A DNA stretch of 19,267 nucleotides, from NCBI GenBank assembly GCA_964567595.1, contig CAZMNF010000038.1, forward strand, positions 1-19,267. The letters run 5' to 3'. Shown piece after piece: positions 14,542-19,267 of this stretch. The DNA is from CAZMNF01 sp964567595 (GTDB lineage: Bacteria; Bipolaricaulota; Bipolaricaulia; RBG-16-55-9). A program made the position numbers and the translations under genes. Every line of letters begins with the position of its first letter. Positions within the stretch are counted from its first letter, which is position 1. A model generated the notes under the pieces. That model was given only the letters and a program-made list of their open reading frames with translations, searched no databases and was not told the DNA's origin.

Positions 14542-14565
14542 GTCAGGCCCAACTGCCAGCCTGAC
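14542..14565 (+). other. hairpin between convergent aminotransferase and nhaA genes
   Basis: GTCAGGC (14542-14548) and GCCTGAC (14559-14565) form a perfect 7-base-pair stem with a 10-base loop. No T-run follows on either strand. It may act as a weak two-way transcription barrier. Nothing else convincing was found between 14501 and 14737. Confidence 0.35.
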
Positions 14566-14737
14566 CGACATGGCCAGCTGCATGCTTGACGCCGCCACCT
14601 TAGAGATCCGGACGAGCGCCCGACGTATGGGTCCGTCTCGGGATCGCGATGCTTTCGAGCGCCGGGACGGGGATCGGGGGGACCTTCTGGAGCTTCGCCT
14701 TTCTAGCTCCGCCGCGTTGTCGGCCACGCTGGGCCGT

Positions 14738-16111
14738 TCATGCCGACTCGGATCCGTTCGAGGCAGGTTTGGCTGCGGAGGTTGCACCCCGTAGCATCCC
14801 CCAGCCCACCAGACCGGCCACAAGCGACGCCCCGAGGATGCCGATCTTGGCCAGGGGTTCAAACGCCGTCCCCTCGAACGCCAATCCCGTGATGAACAGC
14901 GACATGGTGAAGCCGATGCCGGCGAGCAGCCCGACGCCGACGACCTGAGCCCAGCCGACGCCGACGGGCAGATCGGCCCAGCCGAGCCGGACCGTCAGCC
15001 AGGCCAACAGCGTGACGCCAACCGGCTTGCCGACGACCAAGCCGAGCGCGATCCCGAGGCTGATCGGATGGAGAAGGTCGTCCAACAGCCCGCCCTCAAG
15101 CGCGACCCCGGCGTTGGCCAACGCAAACAGGGGCATAATGCCGAAGGAGACCCACGGGTGGAGGGCATGCTCCATGCGCTGCAGCGGCGTCGCCACGGCC
15201 CGGCTGGCGGCTTCCAAATCGTGCAGCGCGGCCTGTTGGCCCGAGGTCACGATGGTCCAGGAGCGGGCGCCGGAAGCCGCGTTCTCGAATCGCTCCAGCA
15301 TCGCCCGGCCCCGCTCGATGAAGTCCGGGGTGTTGATCCGGCGCCGCGCCGGCACCGTCATGGCCACCAGGACGCCGGCCACGGTCGCGTGCACGCCCGA
15401 GTAAAGCACCATGAGCCAGACGAAGACGCCGACGACGACGTAGACCAACGGCTGGCGCGCTCCCAGGCGATTGGCCCCGGCCAGCGCCAGGAGGCCCAGG
15501 GCGGCGTAGCCGAGATAGCTCCAGGCGATCGCGTCGGTGTAGAACAGCGCGATGACGAGCACGGCTCCGATGTCGTCGACGATGGCCACAGCCAAGAGCA
15601 GGGCTTTTAACCCATCCGGTACACGACCGCCGACCAATGCCAGCACGCCCACCGCAAACGCGATGTCGGTCGCCATGGGGATGCCCCACCCGCGGATCGC
15701 CTCGGTGCCGGCGTTGAGCATGACGAACAAGAGCGCCGGGACGACCATGCCGCCAATGGCCGCGGCCACGGGCAACAGCGCCCGGCGGGCCGACGCCAGC
15801 GCCCCCGCTAAAAACTCCCGCTTGATCTCCAGCCCGACGAGGAAGAAGAACAGCACCATCAGCCCGTCGTTGATCCAGTGGCCCAGCGTCTTGCTCAGCC
15901 CGCCGTCACCGATCGTGAGCGAGACCTTGGTCTCCCAGAGGGCGAAGTAGCTCGCCGACCAAGGGGAGTTGGCCCAGAGGAGGGCCACTACGGCGCAGAT
16001 GAGCAGGACAATGCCGCCCGAGGCCTCCAGGTGCATGAAGTGGGCAATCAGGCGGATCGGCTCACGCATGGTCGGCTGTTTTGACGCCTCGTGCGTGGAC
16101 ATCAGAGCCAT
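14738..16111 (-). CDS. nhaA: Na+/H+ antiporter NhaA
   Basis: This 457-residue inner-membrane protein exchanges cytosolic Na+ for external H+, supporting pH and salt balance. The sequence shows the NhaA pattern: HLEASGGIVLLICAVVALLW near the N-terminus, NDGLMVLFFFLVGLEIKREF (81-100), the discontinuous-helix motif PMATDIAFAVGVLALVGGR with Asp149 (E. coli Asp133), AIVDDIGAVLVIALF with Asp179-Asp180 (E. coli Asp163-164), and a lysine in GLVVGKPVG that fits Lys300. An extended cytosolic loop (about 265-310) makes it longer than E. coli NhaA, as in many environmental homologues. ATG 16111 has no clear SD; ATG 16102 and 16069 are alternatives. A short gene upstream ends inside its start, suggesting coupled translation. 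Confidence 0.94.
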   Translation of the reverse strand: MALMSTHEASKQPTMREPIRLIAHFMHLEASGGIVLLICAVVALLWANSPWSASYFALWETKVSLTIGDGGLSKTLGHWINDGLMVLFFFLVGLEIKREFLAGALASARRALLPVAAAIGGMVVPALLFVMLNAGTEAIRGWGIPMATDIAFAVGVLALVGGRVPDGLKALLLAVAIVDDIGAVLVIALFYTDAIAWSYLGYAALGLLALAGANRLGARQPLVYVVVGVFVWLMVLYSGVHATVAGVLVAMTVPARRRINTPDFIERGRAMLERFENAASGARSWTIVTSGQQAALHDLEAASRAVATPLQRMEHALHPWVSFGIMPLFALANAGVALEGGLLDDLLHPISLGIALGLVVGKPVGVTLLAWLTVRLGWADLPVGVGWAQVVGVGLLAGIGFTMSLFITGLAFEGTAFEPLAKIGILGASLVAGLVGWGMLRGATSAAKPASNGSESA

Positions 16112-16413
16112 CGCTTTCGGCGGAAGACGATCAGCATTCCGACGCCGAGACTCAACGTGTCGATGGCCTGGACGGCAGGGCCGTCAACGACGCCGGGCCG
16201 CTCTTGGAACGGCGCGGCGTAGCTCTGTCCGACGACGAAGCCACCTTGTTCGTCGTCAGATCGGGCCATCCGGACGAGATAGAGGATGGAATCCCCGTAA
16301 TCGTCGAGCTTGGAGCAGCGCCCGTCTGCTTGCGGCGACGGCGCGACCTGAGTGCCGGTCTCATCTCGGCCCGTTATACGTCGCCGATTTGCGGGTTCGC
16401 AAGTCTCGAAGCA
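16102..16413 (-). CDS. probable small gene without a standard start codon, overlapping the nhaA start
   Basis: Between the small membrane gene at 16483-16851 and nhaA there is a 103-codon open frame closed by TAA at its 5' side (16414-16416) and by TGA at 16102-16104. The codons look coding, with G or C at most third positions. The protein contains LDDYGDSILYLVRMARSDDE, then GGFVVGQSYAAPFQERPG, and ends in a short hydrophobic stretch with a basic tail, TLSLGVGMLIVFRRKRWL. The stop overlaps the nhaA ATG by 10 bases. No ATG, GTG or TTG occurs before codon 49. Either a rare start is used (ATA at codon 13, or another), or this is a 5'-truncated remnant. Family not recognised. The coordinates give the whole open frame, not a proven gene. 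Confidence 0.42.
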   Translation of the reverse strand, partial: CFETCEPANRRRITGRDETGTQVAPSPQADGRCSKLDDYGDSILYLVRMARSDDEQGGFVVGQSYAAPFQERPGVVDGPAVQAIDTLSLGVGMLIVFRRKRWL

Positions 16414-16482
16414 TTAGCGCCAGTGGTCATGGGCGTCACCATGGGGCATGACGCCTTGGGCAGTTCAGAAACTCCAACCGTG

Positions 16483-16851
16483 TTACGGCATCGCCCCCAT
16501 GACCTCGACGTCGTGGCGGCGGACGCAGACGGTGAAGGCGTCGTAGGTGCTGTAGAATCCCCAGATTCCGCGGGCAACCCACGCCAGATAGCCGGCCAAC
16601 GTCGGCGTCAAGAGAATCGAGGCGCCGTTCAGTCCGAGCCCCACCGTGATATGGGTGACGGCCTTGCGCTGCTCGCCGTTGAGCCACTGCCCCCAGCCGG
16701 GAATCACAAAGGATGCGATGCCGCTGAGGAACGGGTCACAGCTCACTTGGGGTTGGGACTCCGCCAACTGTGCATGGGCCTGACTGCCATTGCTCACAGC
16801 GACCAAAATGAGAATGACCAGCGTCAAAACCGATGCAGCGGTTCTCACCAT
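16483..16851 (-). CDS. small membrane protein with a TM2/DUF5683-like PGWGQ motif
   Basis: A 122-residue protein with an N-terminal signal or helix (VLTLVILILVAVSNGSQAHAQ) and two further hydrophobic helices. FVIPGWGQWLNGEQRKAV (residues 48-65) matches the P-G-x-G-Q-x-x-x-G-x-x-x-x-A/G turn of TM2/DUF5683-type proteins, followed by THITVGLGLNGASILLTP and WVARGIWGFYSTYDAF. The function of such proteins is unknown. Cys38 and Cys109 are the only mature-region cysteines. GGGAGG lies 6 bases before ATG 16851, and a promoter is at 16886-16915. It leads a possible operon: this gene, the start-less small frame, then nhaA. Confidence 0.75.
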   Translation of the reverse strand: MVRTAASVLTLVILILVAVSNGSQAHAQLAESQPQVSCDPFLSGIASFVIPGWGQWLNGEQRKAVTHITVGLGLNGASILLTPTLAGYLAWVARGIWGFYSTYDAFTVCVRRHDVEVMGAMP

Positions 16852-16885
16852 CGCAGACCTCCCTCATCAGGCTGAATCTTGGAAA

Positions 16886-16915
16886 ATGCTAGCTGGGACG
16901 AGATGTGTTCGTCAA
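16886..16915 (-). promoter_or_regulatory. promoter of the small membrane protein gene
   Basis: On the minus strand TTGACG (16915-16910), an 18-base spacer and TAGCAT (16891-16886). The expected start is near 16879, about 28 bases before the ATG. It begins only 17 bases after the tRNA-Ser 3' end. Confidence 0.6.
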
Positions 16916-16931
16916 GGGGACGTCCGGAAGG

Positions 16932-17021
<90 letters not shown>

Positions 17022-17033
17022 GAGATCGAAGGC

Positions 17034-17039
17034 ATTGTA
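17034..17039 (-). promoter_or_regulatory. -10 box of the tRNA-Ser promoter
   Basis: TACAAT on the minus strand would place the transcription start near 17027, a few bases before the tRNA 5' end at 17021. The matching -35 region is weak (TGGCTG about 17 bases upstream), so this is a tentative call. Confidence 0.45.
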
Positions 17040-17257
17040 GCGAACGAGCCGAAGGACAGCCACCGGCGCCCATCGGGCCAGCCTTGGCCACCAAGGACGA
17101 TGGCCGCACATGTCCGTCAGCGCTCATGCCCGTGTCCTCGCGACCACAGCTTATGTTGCCTAACCTCATAGGCACCATGTGTAACGAGAAGTCGACGGTT
17201 CACAGCACTTGGCTTGGCTACTCCAGCGGTGTATCTTAATAGGGAGAAAACCGATGG

Positions 17258-17286
17258 TTAACTGTGCGTCTCCCATGAGAAATAAT
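17258..17286 (+). promoter_or_regulatory. promoter candidate of the TPR-GGDEF gene, with overlapping inverted repeat
   Basis: TTAACT (17258-17263), a 17-base spacer and AATAAT (17281-17286) would start transcription near 17293, giving a leader of about 20 bases without an SD. An alternative lies at 17209-17237 (TTGGCT, 17 bases, TATCTT). An inverted repeat GGGAGA/TCTCCC (17242-17247, 17269-17274) spans the -35 region and could be an operator, or an RNA hairpin if the upstream promoter is used. Confidence 0.5.
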
Positions 17287-17311
17287 TTTCCCCATAAGCA
17301 TCTGCGGCATC

Positions 17312-18946
17312 ATGGCCGACGAAGACCGCACCCGTGAGATCGACCAGCTGACCGCCGAGGCCTGGGACATCCGCTTGCTGGACATGGCCGAGGCCCGTGA
17401 ACGGGCCGATCGGGCGTGGCACTTGGCCACGGAGGTGGGCCACACCCCAGGCAAGGCCGACAGCCTGAGCATCTTGGCCTATTGCGACATTCAGCGGGGC
17501 GAGTTTCCTCAGGCGCTCAATCAGGCCATGCGCGCACTGGAGATCTACCGCGAGCTCGACCACGACAAGGGGCAAGCCTATACGGCACACCTCATCGGCC
17601 AAGCCTATCGGCAGATGAATGACCTCCCTCGGGCGCTGGAGCACGCACTACCGGCGCTCGAGGTGGCCCGACGGATCGACGATCCGCGCTATCTCATGGG
17701 GCTCTACATGACGCTCGGCGGCGCCTACGTCGATCGGGGGGACTACGACGCGGCGCTCCGCTGCGCTTACGAGGTGCTGGAGACCGCGGACGAGCAGACG
17801 ACCCCCGGCTTTTACGCCGACGCGCTCAACAGTATCGCCTTTACGTATTACCTGATGGGCGAGGCCACAGCCGGGCTTGACTACGTCGATCGCGCCATTG
17901 ATCTCTACGAGCGCCTCAATAATCCGAAATCGAGCCTCTATGCCCTACACACGGCCGGCGTCATCCGGATCGAGATGGACCGCCTCGATGAGGCTCGCGC
18001 AATCCTGGAACGGGGATTGGCCCGGGCCGAAACCGAGGGGGTCCGGACCTCCATGATCGAGTTCCGCGTCGAACTGGGGCGCTTGGCCGAGCAAGACGGG
18101 GATCTCGACACGGCCTCCGCGCACCTGCACGAGGCGCTCCGCATCGCGGAGGGGCTCGAGTCCCCGCTGCGCCAGGCCGAGGCCCACTATCGGCTGGCCG
18201 AGTTCCACAAGGCCAACGGGGACTTCGAACGAGCGCTCCATCATTACGAGACGTTCCATGCGCTGGACAAGCGGGTCTTCAACGAGCAGTCGGATCAGCG
18301 CATGAGGGCCCTCCAAGTGCAGCACGAAGTGGCCCAAGCCCACAAGGAAGCCGAGGCCTACCATTCGGAAAACGTCGCGCTGCAGGAGGAGATGAAGCGC
18401 CGCCAACAGACCGAGCAGGAGCTACGCCATCTGGCCGCTCAGGATCCTCTGACGGGCGTCTACAACCGTCAGCATGTCGAGCGTCGGGCCGAGGGTATCT
18501 TGGACGAAGCCGCCCAAACCGGCGAATCCGTGGGCATAGTGCTGGTCGATATGGACGACTTCAAGGGCCTGAACGACACGCACGGGCACCTCACGGGCGA
18601 CACGGTCCTGCGTGAGCTGACTCGGCGGATTCTGTCCCTCATCCGCGAAGGCGACATTCTCGGACGCTACGGCGGCGACGAGTTCATCTTCCTGCTGCGC
18701 GACGCCACGCTCGAGGACTGTCAGGAGGTGGCCGAACGAATCCGGCGCTCCATCGACGAACAGACGCTCGCCCCACGCCCCGACGTCCCCACCACCGTCA
18801 GCATTGGCGCCGTCCATCGGCCGGCTGGGGATGAGACCGACCTGTTGACGCTCTTAGAACGCGCCGACGAGGCGCTTTATCAGGCCAAGAACGCCGGCAA
18901 GAACGGCGTTCGGCTCTGGGCCAACTCTTCCCATCAACCGGCGTAA
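17312..18946 (+). CDS. TPR-coiled-coil-GGDEF diguanylate cyclase
   Basis: This 544-residue cytosolic protein makes c-di-GMP from two GTP. Residues 1 to about 320 are tandem TPR-type helical repeats (for example AYTAHLIGQAYRQMNDLPRALEHALPAL, AEAHYRLAEFHKANGDFERALHHYE), usually a protein-binding scaffold. About 325-370 is charged and likely coiled-coil (HKEAEAYHSENVALQEEMKRR). The GGDEF domain runs from about 372 to 540: DPLTGVYNR, DMDDFKGLNDTHGH for metal and guanine binding, and an intact active site GGDEF (454-458). RxxD (REGD, 445-448) lies five residues ahead, matching the product-inhibition I-site. No signal peptide or EAL domain is present. No SD precedes the ATG at 17312. It is the likely source of the ligand for the riboswitches and RHH-MshEN protein about 8 kb away. 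Confidence 0.95.
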   Translation: MADEDRTREIDQLTAEAWDIRLLDMAEARERADRAWHLATEVGHTPGKADSLSILAYCDIQRGEFPQALNQAMRALEIYRELDHDKGQAYTAHLIGQAYRQMNDLPRALEHALPALEVARRIDDPRYLMGLYMTLGGAYVDRGDYDAALRCAYEVLETADEQTTPGFYADALNSIAFTYYLMGEATAGLDYVDRAIDLYERLNNPKSSLYALHTAGVIRIEMDRLDEARAILERGLARAETEGVRTSMIEFRVELGRLAEQDGDLDTASAHLHEALRIAEGLESPLRQAEAHYRLAEFHKANGDFERALHHYETFHALDKRVFNEQSDQRMRALQVQHEVAQAHKEAEAYHSENVALQEEMKRRQQTEQELRHLAAQDPLTGVYNRQHVERRAEGILDEAAQTGESVGIVLVDMDDFKGLNDTHGHLTGDTVLRELTRRILSLIREGDILGRYGGDEFIFLLRDATLEDCQEVAERIRRSIDEQTLAPRPDVPTTVSIGAVHRPAGDETDLLTLLERADEALYQAKNAGKNGVRLWANSSHQPA

Positions 18947-18952
18947 GTCGCG

Positions 18953-19014
18953 CGCTTAACTCGGGATCGTGCGGTTCCGCAAGCTTGCGGATGGTTCGAT
19001 CCCTCGTGTAAGCG
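18953..19014 (+). repeat. nested three-stem palindrome after the GGDEF gene
   Basis: Three perfect inverted repeats are nested about one centre: CGCTTA/TAAGCG (18953-18958, 19009-19014), GGGATCG/CGATCCC (18963-18969, 18997-19003) and CCGCA-AGCT-TGCGG (18977-18990, itself a 14-base palindrome). Short unpaired segments separate them. It begins 6 bases after the GGDEF stop codon and no T-run follows. It could be a terminator variant, an RNA stability element, a REP-like repeat or a recombination site. Confidence 0.6.
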
Positions 19015-19267
19015 GCCTTACGGAAGCCCCGGCCTGTGATTGCCATCATATCTTGCAGAAAGCTTGAGCGAAGCGGCCGAACACGGCCTCATCGAGCGGC
19101 CTAGCCGACGATGACGTCACCTGATGTGGCGACCTCCTTAGTCGAAACGCGCCTCCTTGGAGACGCCCGTCCTTTCCGAGTTCTCCCCGAACGCGGGAAG
19201 GGCGGGCGAACTTCGCGACCGTTCAGAGTTCCTGATCACCGCGAAAGAAGGGTCAAGCGATTGCCGC
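19015..19267 (+). other. right-end stretch with no convincing gene
   Basis: I see no supported coding region on either strand here. On the minus strand two AAGGAGG motifs (plus-strand CCTCCTT at 19133-19139 and 19152-19158) lie 19 bases apart. The nearer one is followed 12 bases later by a GTG that opens a 24-codon frame (19120 down to 19046), too little to call. Confidence 0.4.

Noticed and set aside
14497..14583. A 28-codon minus-strand frame between the aminotransferase and nhaA
   Set aside because: Its composition is plausible, but it is very short, has a poor SD, and covers a hairpin; there is no independent support.
18991..19006. A tRNA-like T-arm (GGTTCGATCCC) after the GGDEF gene
   Set aside because: No acceptor, anticodon or D arm fits around it; the bases belong to a nested palindrome.
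19046..19120. A 24-codon minus-strand frame behind two AAGGAGG motifs
   Set aside because: The GTG is 12 bases from the SD, the frame is tiny, and no promoter is seen.

Overview
GC-rich bacterial DNA with sigma70-like promoters, good Shine-Dalgarno (SD) sites, a Tat-type signal and CCA encoded in its one tRNA. A usher/porin-like beta-barrel candidate and a PapD-like protein suggest a cell with an outer membrane. Dockerin-like, SdrD-like and PKD domains point to a lineage rich in large surface proteins. I cannot name the phylum from sequence alone.

Layout. (1) 1-2700: a promoter and three-gene ABC importer operon (Tat-exported NMT1/SsuA-type binding protein, ATPase, permease). (2) 2807-3640: NAD kinase. 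(3) 3789-9440: a four-gene surface-protein block: a PapD-like protein with a C-terminal dockerin-like module, a 963-residue usher-like multidomain protein, and two small exported proteins that look like beta-sandwich fibre subunits. Each small gene has its own cyclic-di-GMP-I (GEMM-I) riboswitch leader. The first leader sits behind a near-consensus promoter with a palindrome in its spacer. The second holds a complete aptamer, an extra 5' half-aptamer, further degenerate copies, and a hairpin that covers part of the SD. (4) 9522-9836: a 104-residue protein joining a ribbon-helix-helix DNA-binding domain to two 24-residue MshEN-like motifs, the type known to bind c-di-GMP. (5) 10178-10396: infA with its own promoter. 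(6) 10416-12971, minus strand: alpha/beta hydrolase, AhpD/CMD-like protein and a GlmU-like sugar nucleotidyltransferase. (7) 13190-14500: class III aminotransferase. (8) 14738-16851, minus strand: NhaA, a probable small gene without a normal start codon, and a small membrane protein. (9) 16932-17021: tRNA-Ser(GGA), minus strand. (10) 17312-18946: a cytosolic TPR-coiled-coil-GGDEF diguanylate cyclase with intact GGDEF and RxxD motifs, followed by a nested palindrome.

Main idea. One window holds a predicted c-di-GMP producer (TPR-GGDEF), two riboswitch leaders that sense c-di-GMP, a predicted c-di-GMP-responsive transcription factor (RHH-MshEN), and a surface-assembly set (PapD-like, usher-like, two subunits) as the controlled output. 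This looks like a little-described c-di-GMP-controlled chaperone/usher-like fibre or surface-layer system. The aptamers and the GGDEF enzyme are well supported by motifs. The RHH-MshEN call is strong by pattern. The assembly role of the surface genes is inference.
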